This document shows positions 53,847 through 62,257 of a stretch of 64,000 nucleotides of DNA, in pieces. The position numbers were made by a program, and so were the translations under genes. This DNA comes from Planctomycetota bacterium. GTDB taxonomy: Bacteria > Planctomycetota > Planctomycetia > Gemmatales > Gemmataceae. Below the pieces are notes generated by a model. It was not told the origin of the DNA. It made no database searches and saw only the letters and a program-made list of their open reading frames with translations. Location of the stretch: assembly GCA_003671255.1 (NCBI GenBank), contig QWPF01000006.1, forward strand, positions 1 through 64,000. Direction: 5' to 3'. Numbering within the stretch: the stretch's first letter is position 1; every line of letters starts with the position of its first letter.

Positions 53847-54601
53847 GGTGTTAAATCTTCATAGGAAACGCGTACTAGAAACAACCCCTTAGCTGGTGCG
53901 GTTGGCCCAGCATATTTTCTCTCTTTTAATTCTATAAGTTCAATAATTTTATCTTCAGGCCAATGCCCCCTTCCAATTTCTATAAGTGTACCTGCAATTG
54001 ACCTGACCATATTATAAAGAAAACCGTTCCCTTCGATATTAAACCATATCCATGGACCCATTCGGTTTATTGATGCTCGATAAATTGTTCTAATGCTATT
54101 GGTACGGTTTGGCCACTCCGATTCAAAACATCGAAAATCATGTGTTCCAAGCAGTTGTTGTGCCGCTTTATGCATTTTTACATGGTCAAGTTCCTGTTTC
54201 ACGAGATGACAAAATTTTCTTGTCAATGGATCCCAAATCCCAGATTGCCTTATTACATAGCGGTAGTGTTTTTTCTTGGCATCTTTTACTGAATGAAAAT
54301 CATAAGGAACTTCTGTTATTTCACTGATGGATATATCCTCAGGCAATAGGGCGTTAAGGCCTAAAAGTATTTTGGATTCACTTAAAATGGAATCTACTCT
54401 GAAATTCGCAACCTGGGCTATAGCGTGAACTCCGGTATCGGTTCTGCCACTAGCATAAAGTGTGATTTTTTGATTGGTTATCTTCTCTAGGTGCTTTTGA
54501 ATGGTTTCTTGGACGGTCCTAAATCCAGGTTGGGTTTGCCAACCCTGAAAATCTGTGCCATCATAACTAATAATAAGTTTTAAATTTCGCATAATAGGCA
54601 T
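53843..54601 (-). CDS. truA: tRNA pseudouridine(38-40) synthase
   Basis: A 252-residue pseudouridine synthase acting on tRNA positions 38-40. The opening LIISYDGTDFQGWQTQPGFRTVQ and the catalytic D55 in SGRTDTGVHA are standard. The C-terminal motif GNGFLYNMVRSIAGTLIEIGRG is also conserved. The start could be the ATG at 54601 or the in-frame ATG at 54592. It heads the reverse-strand run that continues into aroA with a four-base overlap. Confidence 0.94.
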   Translation of the reverse strand: MPIMRNLKLIISYDGTDFQGWQTQPGFRTVQETIQKHLEKITNQKITLYASGRTDTGVHAIAQVANFRVDSILSESKILLGLNALLPEDISISEITEVPYDFHSVKDAKKKHYRYVIRQSGIWDPLTRKFCHLVKQELDHVKMHKAAQQLLGTHDFRCFESEWPNRTNSIRTIYRASINRMGPWIWFNIEGNGFLYNMVRSIAGTLIEIGRGHWPEDKIIELIELKERKYAGPTAPAKGLFLVRVSYEDLTP

Positions 54602-54764
54602 TGTGAATTACAAGCGAGATTATTCCCTGTAGGGTTATTTGGATATTGTTCGAATGAAAAGCTTTCTTTCATGCCTCTTTGATCTAGAAATAATCATGTT
54701 ATGTTTGCCCAAGATCAATATCTTTCATTGTATCTTTTTATTACTTTAAGGGAATTAATTTATC

Positions 54765-55877
54765 ATGAACGATGATGGGCCGGAAAGATGGATGAGTTTG
54801 GCCCTTGATCTCGCTATTCGAGGTCGTGGAATGGTTGAACCCAATCCTATGGTTGGGGCGGTATTGGTGAAGGATAATATTGTGGTTGGGATTGGTTGGC
54901 ATCAAAAGTTTGGTGGTTTGCATGCAGAAACCGAAGCTTTAATCCAAGCAGGTGAAAAAGCCCGTGGAAGTACTTTGTTTGTTTCCTTGGAGCCATGTTC
55001 GCACCATGGGAAAACCCCTCCTTGCGCAAATGCTATTTTAAATTCGGGCATTTCTAAAGTGTTTGTGGCTATGCGTGATCCAAATCCGTTGGTGGCTGGC
55101 AAAGGTATTGATTTTTTGCAGGCTCATGGAATTGAAGTAGTGGTAGGTGTTGGGAAGGAAAAAGCTGAAACCATCAATGCCCCTTTTATCAAATATTACC
55201 TGCATTCAAAACCATTTGTTATAGCCAAGTGGGCAATGAGTTTAGATGGGAAGATAGCGACAAAATCAGGGGAATCTAAATGGGTAAGTAATGATAAATG
55301 CAGAGAAAAAGTTCATCAATTGCGTGGATTGGTCGATGCTATTTTAGTGGGGATAGGAACGGTGATTCGTGATGACCCAATGTTGAATGCAAGGCCGGAA
55401 GGGTCCAGAAAACAAATCCGAATTGTAATTGACCCAAATGCCAGGATAAGCCTTTCCTCGAAAATTGTGCAGTCTGCAAAGGATTATCCAACAATAATTG
55501 CTGTGCGTGAAAATGTTTCGCAAGAATCCAAGGTTGCATTACAATCATTTGGGTGTGATCTGTTAGAAATTTCGTCGGCTTCCCCTATTGAAGTTGTTAA
55601 TGAAATATTAAGTCATTTGGGTCGGTTGGGCATTCAAAACCTATTGGTGGAGGGGGGCGGAAAAACACTTGGCAGCTTTTTTGATGCTTCTCAGGTTGAT
55701 GAAATTCAGGTTTATATTGCTCCAATAATTATTGGCGGTGAAGATGCTATTACGCCAGTAGGGGGAATTGGAATTCTCGAGATGGCGAATCGACAAAGAT
55801 TAGCTTCTTTTTCCAGTGAGATGATTGGTGATAATATTCTGTTATCGGGTAGACTTAAACATTATTACTCTGAATAA
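54765..55877 (+). CDS. ribD: Bifunctional riboflavin deaminase/reductase
   Basis: A 370-residue fused enzyme for the second and third steps of riboflavin synthesis. The N-terminal deaminase has the zinc site H53 and E55 in GLHAETEAL, with C78 and C87 in SLEPCSHHGKTPPC. The C-terminal reductase begins near FVIAKWAMSLDGKIAT and includes ILVGIGTVIRDDPMLNAR and LLVEGGGKTLGSFF. Both domains look intact. No other rib gene is adjacent. It reads away from truA across a 163-base gap in which I see no further gene. Confidence 0.94.
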   Translation: MNDDGPERWMSLALDLAIRGRGMVEPNPMVGAVLVKDNIVVGIGWHQKFGGLHAETEALIQAGEKARGSTLFVSLEPCSHHGKTPPCANAILNSGISKVFVAMRDPNPLVAGKGIDFLQAHGIEVVVGVGKEKAETINAPFIKYYLHSKPFVIAKWAMSLDGKIATKSGESKWVSNDKCREKVHQLRGLVDAILVGIGTVIRDDPMLNARPEGSRKQIRIVIDPNARISLSSKIVQSAKDYPTIIAVRENVSQESKVALQSFGCDLLEISSASPIEVVNEILSHLGRLGIQNLLVEGGGKTLGSFFDASQVDEIQVYIAPIIIGGEDAITPVGGIGILEMANRQRLASFSSEMIGDNILLSGRLKHYYSE

Positions 55878-55891
55878 ATTATTGGGTGTTT

Positions 55892-56818
55892 ATGAAGACA
55901 ACTACTTGGGGAAAAGAACTTTGGGCTAGATATTCTCCAAACTACGAATCATTTACATCGTTGTTTGTTTCATTTATCGTTCATATTACTTTGGTTGTTT
56001 TGATTATGATGCTAAGTTGGGAAGGGCTGAAAAAAGCAATCATTGGAGATGTGAACCGCAGGCTTGGAGTTTCTTCAGTAAGAGTTGGTGGTGGCACCTC
56101 ATCGGGTTCTCCAGATTCGAAAGAAAACGATGATGTCATCAAGTCTTTACCTAAATTGAAAAACCAAGATAAAGAAATAATGCCGGAAATACCCTTAAAG
56201 TTAGACCCCTCGCCAACAGAAAAAATTCAAGTTGATAAGACAGGCGGAAAATCGTTGGTGGAAGATGCCAATACCAAAGCACAGGAGTTATCCCGAATCG
56301 GGCAGAATTTGAAAAGTAAATTAATTGATGGTTTGAAAGGTGTTGGGAATACAAAAGGTGGGGGTGTTGGCGATGGCCGGGGCGAACGAATGCTTCGGTG
56401 GATAATGGTTTTTAATACTACAAATGGTGCAGATTACCTTTCACAATTGATGGATTTGAATGCTCGCATTGCTTTCCCGGATCCAGATAAGCCTGGTAAA
56501 TTTTTAGTTATTTCAAACCTTGGTGCTAAACCTATAACAACCATGGAATTAGATTTGTCTACGGTGAGTGATATTTTCTGGGTGGATGACAAAGCACAAT
56601 CAGTTTCCAATTTATCTCGTGCAATGGGCCTTCAAATCAAAGCGGAAGCTTTTGTGGTTCTTATGCCAGTATCAGTTGAGGAGAAGTTGCAAAAACTTGA
56701 AAAAGCCTCTCTTCAAGGTGCTAAAGAGGAAGATATTCAAGAGACCCGTTTTGCGATAAGTAAAACTTCGGGCAAATATGAACCTGCAAAAGCTGATATT
56801 ATCTTTAAGAAGAAGTAG
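55892..56818 (+). CDS. Membrane-anchored TonB-like-topology protein of unknown function
   Basis: A 308-residue protein from the ATG at 55892 (an in-frame GTG at 55886 is also possible). One transmembrane segment at about residues 23-45 (SLFVSFIVHITLVVLIMMLSW) is followed by a linker rich in Gly, Ser, Pro and Lys (GGGTSSGSPDSKEND, PEIPLKLDPSPTEK). A C-terminal domain of about 140 residues (RWIMVFNTTNGADYLSQLM) completes it. The topology recalls TonB or TolA, and its 3' end meets the ExbD gene at 56821. I infer it may work with that ExbBD operon, but no TonB motif is seen. Confidence 0.65.
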   Translation: MKTTTWGKELWARYSPNYESFTSLFVSFIVHITLVVLIMMLSWEGLKKAIIGDVNRRLGVSSVRVGGGTSSGSPDSKENDDVIKSLPKLKNQDKEIMPEIPLKLDPSPTEKIQVDKTGGKSLVEDANTKAQELSRIGQNLKSKLIDGLKGVGNTKGGGVGDGRGERMLRWIMVFNTTNGADYLSQLMDLNARIAFPDPDKPGKFLVISNLGAKPITTMELDLSTVSDIFWVDDKAQSVSNLSRAMGLQIKAEAFVVLMPVSVEEKLQKLEKASLQGAKEEDIQETRFAISKTSGKYEPAKADIIFKKK

Positions 56819-56820
56819 AG

Positions 56821-57423
56821 TTATTTTTCTAGTGCTTGGAGTATTTGTTGGAAATCTGCGGCCCTTGCTGCATCTTGTATAGAAATAACTGCTTGGTAAG
56901 GAACATCATCGCTGTAGAATAGAATCAAATCTTTGCTTTTTAATTTTCGTGCAGAAGCTTTTAATGCAGTGGTAAGATTTTCGCTTTCAACTACTTGTTC
57001 ATTAATGTAAAACAAGGTTTTTCCCGCTTCTGTTTTTATCACAACTTTAGTTTTTTGGTCAGCTTGAGTGGTGGTTATTGAAGGGATTTTTGAATCTGGA
57101 TTGGTTTTCGCAGCTTCAAGATGTTGGACTAATTTTGCATAGCTTGTCAACAAGATGAAAAACACCAAAAGTACTAAACAGACATCTATCAAGGCATTCA
57201 TGTCTATATTTTCATCTTCGTCATGTTTGATTGATGATTTGACTGAAAAAGTATCATCAAATTCTGGGTAATCTAGGAATGTTTTCCATGTGGTTTCCCC
57301 TTCCTTGCGTATTTCGTCATTGATGGATATTAACCCTGATACAATCAAATCTTGTATTTCGATGGACTCAAGTAAAATTGATTTAGAGTCTGAATCATGG
57401 TTTCTAAGATCCCAGCGGCTCAT
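56821..57423 (-). CDS. ExbD/TolR-family protein with N-terminal GYF_2-like module (second copy)
   Basis: A 200-residue protein. Residues about 1-60 resemble a GYF_2-type module (EIQDLIVSGLISINDEIRKEGETTWKTF). A transmembrane ExbD segment follows at about 74-98 (IDMNALIDVCLVLLVFFILLTS) with the conserved aspartate of LIDV, then a periplasmic ExbD/TolR domain. It overlaps the first ExbD gene by four bases and converges on the TonB-like gene two bases away. ExbD proteins work with ExbB to harvest the proton gradient. The partner is the ExbB at 58105. Confidence 0.82.
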   Translation of the reverse strand: MSRWDLRNHDSDSKSILLESIEIQDLIVSGLISINDEIRKEGETTWKTFLDYPEFDDTFSVKSSIKHDEDENIDMNALIDVCLVLLVFFILLTSYAKLVQHLEAAKTNPDSKIPSITTTQADQKTKVVIKTEAGKTLFYINEQVVESENLTTALKASARKLKSKDLILFYSDDVPYQAVISIQDAARAADFQQILQALEK

Positions 57424-58097
57424 TTTTTTCCGGTGACTCCCAAGTGGATTTTAGAAATCTCATCTTTGCCAAATGATTTTTCAATTGAGGTTACCAAGGT
57501 GCGAATGGTTCCAGCGGAAATATCGCCCGGGGCATACACGGTTATTTCTTTAAACCCCTGCCCTTTTTTGATTTCACCTTGAAGGTGTGCAATGAGTTTA
57601 TCTTGAGTATCAAATTTGGTTGCTTGGTTCTTTTTTCTTTCTGCAAATCCCACGGTATAAGATTTTTCGTTTTCTATTTCAATCCAAGCCTGATCTTTAA
57701 CACCTTGTACACTTGCATATTCTGCAATAGGAAGTTTGGTGGATGTACCCGAACCCATTGATGATGAACTCATTAAAAAATAAACCAGTAGCACCAGACT
57801 TACATCAATTAACGGGATCATATCAACATCATCATCAACACCTTGATATTTTTTAAAAGAATGAAAAGGGGCTTCAAAAACATCAGTTTCATGGTTGTCT
57901 TTTTGCGGTAAAGTGCTTGCTAAGGAAGGATGCTGCCCCACTTCAAACCAATCTGCAGTTCCTGAAGGGCGTATTTTGTCTCGCCCAATTAAGCGTTTTT
58001 CTGCAATCCATTGCAAAATGGTTGCTGCGGGGATTTCTCGAATCACCTGATTGGATTTAACAATCCATACATCATAATATTTAGCATCTGGCAGCAT
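57420..58097 (-). CDS. ExbD/TolR-family protein with N-terminal GYF_2-like module (first copy)
   Basis: A 225-residue protein. The N-terminal GYF_2-like module reads VWIVKSNQVIREIPAATI, EKRLIGRDKIRPSGTADWFEV. The transmembrane helix is at about 94-115 (VDMIPLIDVSLVLLVYFLM) with the conserved aspartate of PLIDV, and a periplasmic domain ends in LGVTGKK. It is the middle of a reverse-strand set: seven bases after exbB, and overlapping the second ExbD by four bases. Two ExbD paralogues with one ExbB suggest a heteromeric ExbB-ExbD-ExbD motor. Confidence 0.84.
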   Translation of the reverse strand: MLPDAKYYDVWIVKSNQVIREIPAATILQWIAEKRLIGRDKIRPSGTADWFEVGQHPSLASTLPQKDNHETDVFEAPFHSFKKYQGVDDDVDMIPLIDVSLVLLVYFLMSSSSMGSGTSTKLPIAEYASVQGVKDQAWIEIENEKSYTVGFAERKKNQATKFDTQDKLIAHLQGEIKKGQGFKEITVYAPGDISAGTIRTLVTSIEKSFGKDEISKIHLGVTGKK

Positions 58098-58104
58098 AAT
58101 TGAT

Positions 58105-58737
58105 TTAAGGTTTAAGGGGTGTTTTTAATGTGGTTGCCAACTCAATAAACTTTAGAGTCGTTTTTTTTATTCGCAGTTCAAAATCATTGATTTGAGCTTT
58201 GAACATTACATGTGCAAAAACGAGTGGTATTGCAGTTACCAAGCCAAGGGCTGTAGCAAAAAGTGCCAAACCAATTGAGCCCGCTTGTTCAGACACGCCT
58301 CCCTGTGCTTCTTGGATTTTTGTGAAAGTTCCAATCATACTGATGACTGTCCCGAGTAAGCCAACCATGGTTGCTATTTTTGCGATTGCCAACATGGTTG
58401 GGAGAAGATAGTTAAGTCTCGGAATGATTTCAAATTCTACTGCATTGTTTATTTCTTTTCTGGATGCAGGGATTCCATTTCCCAGCCCTTTAATTCCCGC
58501 GGAGAATAATAACACCCCCAACCAATCTTTTTGATCATTGTTTAATGTTATTGCTGCTTTTATGCCATCGCGTAGCAGAACAGTTTTTAATGTTTCCATG
58601 TGGGCTTCAGTATTTTGCAGAAGTCCTTTATTTAGCAGAATTCGCCATGTGATTAAGGCTATTCCGCAAACAGACATTGCTAACATGGGGATTGCGAATA
58701 TCCAGTCGTTTAATACAAACATCCAAAATGATGACAT
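58105..58737 (-). CDS. MotA/TolQ/ExbB-family proton channel protein
   Basis: A 210-residue inner-membrane protein with three predicted transmembrane segments: near residues 12-35 (NDWIFAIPMLAMSVCGIALITW), 108-125 (LPTMLAIAKIATMVGLLGTVI) and 147-170 (GSIGLALFATALGLVTAIPLV). The family signature is VGLLGTVISMIGTF and the LFATALGLVTAIPLVFAH segment. It is the ExbB-type scaffold whose pentamer would house ExbD dimers. It heads the ExbB-ExbD-ExbD unit, 11 bases after the amidase stop. Confidence 0.88.
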   Translation of the reverse strand: MSSFWMFVLNDWIFAIPMLAMSVCGIALITWRILLNKGLLQNTEAHMETLKTVLLRDGIKAAITLNNDQKDWLGVLLFSAGIKGLGNGIPASRKEINNAVEFEIIPRLNYLLPTMLAIAKIATMVGLLGTVISMIGTFTKIQEAQGGVSEQAGSIGLALFATALGLVTAIPLVFAHVMFKAQINDFELRIKKTTLKFIELATTLKTPLKP

Positions 58738-58748
58738 CGTAAGTCCTT

Positions 58749-60071
58749 TTAAAAGTTTACAGCTTTGATGATTTTATTAAGTCCATCGGGGTAACGATAG
58801 GAATAATTGATTTCTTTCTCGCACCATTTTCCCAATTGGAATAATTTGAGTTCAGAATTTGTTTGGGCAACCAGTTGAATTGCAAGAGGTAAGCCAGATT
58901 GAGAAAGTTGGCAAGGCATGGACAAAGCGGGCAGGCCGGTGAAACTCCATGGGGAATTAAAAGCCGGATCGCCAGTTGTTTCGTTGCTTGGTGCTTCTGT
59001 AGTTGTTGCAGGCACCATATAGCAATCGTGTTGCTTTAAGTTTGTTTCGAAATAATCCTTCCAGTATTTTTGTTGGTTTTTGCAATCAAGATAATATTCA
59101 GGTTTGATCTTAGAACCTTCTTTAATGAGGGATGTTATCTTGGGAGGATAATCTTCCGGCCTTCTTGAAATCCAATACTCATGGATTTTAAATGCTTCAT
59201 AAGACATTATTGCGCGATGTTCCGCGATTGATTTTGCAAATGTTTCAGGCAGTTCAACGAAAGTTATTTGGGCGCCTGCTCTTTGAATTTTTTTAATTGT
59301 TTCATCTAGCATTTGGCGGATTTCTTCAGATGCATTATCCCAGAAGAAAGATTTGAGAACAGCAATGCATGGTGGCTTTGAAATTTCTGGATTATTCTTT
59401 TTGGTTTGTGTTATTTCTTCCCAGATTATTTCTAAATCTTCTATTCTTGGTGCTAGCATTCCCATATGGTCCATGGATTGGGCCAATGGTAATACGCCTT
59501 GTAATGAGATCCAGCCAAAGGTGGGTTTTATTGCAGCAACTCCACAATAACTTGCTGGCCTGGTAATGGATCCCCCTGTTTGAGTACCTAATGCTGCAGG
59601 TATCATCCCGGAAGCTACAGCGGCGGCCGAACCACTGCTTGATCCCCCCGGCGTTTTTTGCAAGTTCCAAGGGTTGCGAGTGGGTGGTGGATCAAAACTT
59701 GCATATGCAGTCGTTACGGTTTTTCCAACTAGGATTGCGCCTGCTTTTCGTAACTTGGTTATAATTGCTGCATCTTGTCGTGCTAGTGAACGAGTCCAAG
59801 ACATACAGCCTGCACGCGTTGGCCAATCGTTTACATCAATAATATCTTTAACCCCGAACGGGATGCCATGAAGTTTTCCTCGATGCAATCCAGAAGCAAT
59901 TTCTTTAGTTGCAATAATTGCATCAGATCTTGCCTGTTGTGGGTCTAGAAATTCCCAAGCGTTGATTATTGGGTCGATTTGCTTGATTCTATCCAGATAT
60001 TTATCTAAAAGGTTAAGCGGCGTAGTTGAACCTTGTTTGATAGACTGGTATAAGGTTTGGATGGAATCCAT
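58749..60071 (-). CDS. Amidase-signature family hydrolase
   Basis: A 440-residue enzyme from the ATG at 60071, where AGG precedes the start; a longer frame to 60119 overlaps the argC ATG and is unlikely. The Ser-cisSer-Lys triad is visible: K in GVKDIID, the cis-Ser in TPGGSSSGSAAAVASG, and the nucleophile in GTQTGGSITRPAS. Family members include GatA, but the local context and lack of gatB/C suggest a general amidase. Substrate unknown. It is divergent from argC across 46 bases. Confidence 0.87.
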   Translation of the reverse strand: MDSIQTLYQSIKQGSTTPLNLLDKYLDRIKQIDPIINAWEFLDPQQARSDAIIATKEIASGLHRGKLHGIPFGVKDIIDVNDWPTRAGCMSWTRSLARQDAAIITKLRKAGAILVGKTVTTAYASFDPPPTRNPWNLQKTPGGSSSGSAAAVASGMIPAALGTQTGGSITRPASYCGVAAIKPTFGWISLQGVLPLAQSMDHMGMLAPRIEDLEIIWEEITQTKKNNPEISKPPCIAVLKSFFWDNASEEIRQMLDETIKKIQRAGAQITFVELPETFAKSIAEHRAIMSYEAFKIHEYWISRRPEDYPPKITSLIKEGSKIKPEYYLDCKNQQKYWKDYFETNLKQHDCYMVPATTTEAPSNETTGDPAFNSPWSFTGLPALSMPCQLSQSGLPLAIQLVAQTNSELKLFQLGKWCEKEINYSYRYPDGLNKIIKAVNF

Positions 60072-60117
60072 TGGAGTACCTGCGTTTTTTCTAGGATGAA
60101 GAAAAGGTAAGCATAAC

Positions 60118-61134
60118 ATGATAAATGTTGCGGTTCTAGGGGCCTCTGGTTATACAGCGTTAGAAGTTATAAAAATTTTGCTCAGGCACCCGCACGCAAA
60201 AATTGTTGCTTGTATTTCCAGGCAAGAAGGCACGCCTCTCGTCTCTAGTATTCATCCTTCCCTTGCAAAAAGAATCGATTTGCGCTGCGAGGAGCTTGAT
60301 CTGGCTTCATTAAAAAAGAAAGGTGTGCAATGCGTGTTCAGTTGCCTGCCTCATGGGGCTAGTATGGAGGTGATTCCAAAACTGATTAAAGCTGGCATCC
60401 GTGTGATCGATCTGTCTGCGGATTATCGGATAAAAGACCCTGTGATTTATAAAAAATGGTACGGTGAAGAACACCTCGATCTTTCAGGATTAGCTAGTGC
60501 TGTTTACGGTCTTCCTGAATTTAATTCGATGGATATCAAAGCTTGTAATCTGTTGGCGAACCCTGGTTGTTATCCACAGACAGCGATTCTTGGGTTGGCG
60601 CCTTTGCTGGTTGAAAAGATTATTTACCCCGAACAGATAATCGTTGATAGTAAAAGTGGTGTTTCTGGTGCAGGAAGAAACCCCAAGCAAAATACGCATT
60701 TTCCTGAATGTAATGAAAGTGTAAGTGCCTACCAAGTTGGCAAGCATCGGCATACTCCTGAAATGGAGCAGGCTCTCGAGAAAGTTTCTGGGGAAAAGGT
60801 GAAAATCATGTTTACCCCTCATCTTATCCCAATGGATCGGGGGATATTTTCGACTATATACGCCAAGCCTAAAAAAGAAATTTCTGAGCAGGCGATAAAT
60901 GAGTTGGTGGGCAAATTTTATAAAGACAAACCATTTATTCGATTAGTTGATCATCTTCCATCAACTAAAGATTCCGTCGGTACAAATTATGTCGACTTAC
61001 ATTATAAAGTTGCTGGTGATTATATTGTAGTGCTTGCAGCAGAAGACAATCTTATTAGGGGCGCAAGCGGGGTTGCGATACAAAATTTCAACCTGATGTT
61101 TGGGTTTCCCGAAGTTACTGCTCTTCTACCTTGA
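60118..61134 (+). CDS. argC: N-acetyl-gamma-glutamyl-phosphate reductase
   Basis: A 338-residue NADPH-dependent enzyme of arginine synthesis. The nucleotide loop is VAVLGASGYTALEVIKIL; the catalytic cysteine is C151 in ANPGCYPQTA; the substrate segment KSGVSGAGRNPK follows. AAGGTAA precedes the ATG. It stands alone without other arg genes. The reaction reduces N-acetylglutamyl phosphate to the semialdehyde. Length is usual for the family. Confidence 0.94.
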   Translation: MINVAVLGASGYTALEVIKILLRHPHAKIVACISRQEGTPLVSSIHPSLAKRIDLRCEELDLASLKKKGVQCVFSCLPHGASMEVIPKLIKAGIRVIDLSADYRIKDPVIYKKWYGEEHLDLSGLASAVYGLPEFNSMDIKACNLLANPGCYPQTAILGLAPLLVEKIIYPEQIIVDSKSGVSGAGRNPKQNTHFPECNESVSAYQVGKHRHTPEMEQALEKVSGEKVKIMFTPHLIPMDRGIFSTIYAKPKKEISEQAINELVGKFYKDKPFIRLVDHLPSTKDSVGTNYVDLHYKVAGDYIVVLAAEDNLIRGASGVAIQNFNLMFGFPEVTALLP

Positions 61135-61221
61135 TTTTTAGTTAAATCCCTATTGACAAGGTTCTTCCTTCGGCTATTTCGAGTCTTATGTTGGGGTATT
61201 TCTTAATAGGGGGATTTTGTT

Positions 61222-61581
61222 ATGAAAAAAAGGGTATTAGCCTTTGGTGCTTTGATTATCTTTAGTTCAATTTCATTTGGCCAATCTCAAAGTAATCCTA
61301 ATGGAACTATTACGCAAAACAGTAATAGTTGGAATCCTTTTGCGTTTTTGTTGCCCAGTCCGCAAGATGCAGCGGCAATGCAAAAAGCCCAGCTTGATAA
61401 CGCACGATTAGCACAACCACAGAATTTCTATAAACGAGATCAAAGCTTAATGGATTTCTTTAGCCCTTTGCCCAAATTGACTAATTCGAATCCGGTGGGC
61501 TATTCAAATTTTCCCAAGCGAAGCCAATTGCCTGGTAAAGATTATCTTAGGGGGTTTGGTTATAGGAATGGTGGGCAGTAA
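61222..61581 (+). CDS. Small secreted protein of unknown function
   Basis: A 119-residue protein. Residues 1-23 form a clear signal peptide (KKRVLAFGALIIFSSISFG) with a likely cleavage before QSQS. The mature part is polar (NGTITQNSNSWNPFAFLLPSPQDAAAMQKAQLDNARLAQPQN) and ends in a basic stretch (KRSQLPGKDYLRGFGYRNGGQ). No domain recognised. GGGGGA precedes the ATG. It lies directly upstream of the structured leader of the next secreted-protein gene. Confidence 0.65.
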   Translation: MKKRVLAFGALIIFSSISFGQSQSNPNGTITQNSNSWNPFAFLLPSPQDAAAMQKAQLDNARLAQPQNFYKRDQSLMDFFSPLPKLTNSNPVGYSNFPKRSQLPGKDYLRGFGYRNGGQ

Positions 61582-61590
61582 AATTCCACA

Positions 61591-61660
61591 TTTATAAAAG
61601 TTTTCTTTCATAAATCCTCTGAGTTTGGTATAAGGAAATATCAAATACGGAGGATTTATG
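61591..61660 (+). promoter_or_regulatory. Candidate bistable leader RNA: start-burying hairpin and competing hairpin
   Basis: CATAAATCCTCTG (61609-61621) pairs with CGGAGGATTTATG (61648-61660), 13 pairs with one U-G, covering the ribosome-binding site GGAGG (61649-61653) and the ATG at 61658. Inside it, TTTGGTAT (61624-61631) pairs with ATATCAAA (61638-61645), leaving a six-base loop. An alternative hairpin pairs 61591-61600 with 61605-61614 across a UUUU loop (nine pairs, one A-C mismatch) and overlaps the first arm, so both cannot form together. Confidence 0.65.
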
Positions 61661-62257
61661 GCTATTTTACGATTTGGATTTTCGGTTCTTTTAGTATTAT
61701 CTCTGACTTTGGGTTCATCAGTAGCCCAAGACAAAGATAAAAAAGCAGAAGATAAGACCGCTAAAGCTGATCCTAAAGAAAAATGGATTCCTGTGGGACA
61801 GGTTGTTGCAGTATTAAAAGAAGTTCGCGAAAGCGATAAATCCGTAGTTATTGCCATCCAAACTCAGGGATACAGTCCGCAAGCAAGAAGAGTTGTTGCT
61901 AAGATGGAGAATCACACTCTTTTTCTTAAAGATGATGTTAAAATTCGTTTGTTAAATCCCCCTGAAGCATTTGATGATAAGGGCAGAGCTAAAAAATATA
62001 CTCCTAAAGAATTGAAAGAACTAAAGGGCGACGATTTAAAAACCCCTGGATATCCAGGTGATTTCTCAGATTTAGTTAATGACTTGATAGTGAATGTAAC
62101 ATTGATGCAAAAACCAATAAAACCGGTTCGAGGTGGAGCCACTGGCTTGGTGGGCGTTGCAGGAAAAAAAGACGATCCAGACATAGCTAAAGAATTAGGA
62201 CCCAAAATATCAGCCATAGTGATTATGGGTCGCATTCCAGATTATAACAAAAGATAA
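61658..62257 (+). CDS. Small secreted protein of unknown function
   Basis: A 199-residue protein. Residues 1-23 form a signal peptide (ILRFGFSVLLVLSLTLGSSVA) with cleavage before QDKDKK. A lysine/aspartate-rich linker precedes a compact domain from about 44 (WIPVGQVVAVLKEV) with strands KSVVIAIQTQG and NHTLFLKDDVKIRLL and helix YTPKELKELKG. No family recognised. Its start codon and GGAGG lie inside the hairpin at 61609-61660. Its stop abuts the convergent HpcH gene with no gap. A periplasmic or surface location is inferred. Confidence 0.7.
   Translation: MAILRFGFSVLLVLSLTLGSSVAQDKDKKAEDKTAKADPKEKWIPVGQVVAVLKEVRESDKSVVIAIQTQGYSPQARRVVAKMENHTLFLKDDVKIRLLNPPEAFDDKGRAKKYTPKELKELKGDDLKTPGYPGDFSDLVNDLIVNVTLMQKPIKPVRGGATGLVGVAGKKDDPDIAKELGPKISAIVIMGRIPDYNKR

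Noticed and set aside
61153-61158. TTGACA as a -35 box for the gene at 61222
   Set aside because: No convincing -10 hexamer lies 16-18 bases downstream (the best is TATTTC), so I do not call a promoter.
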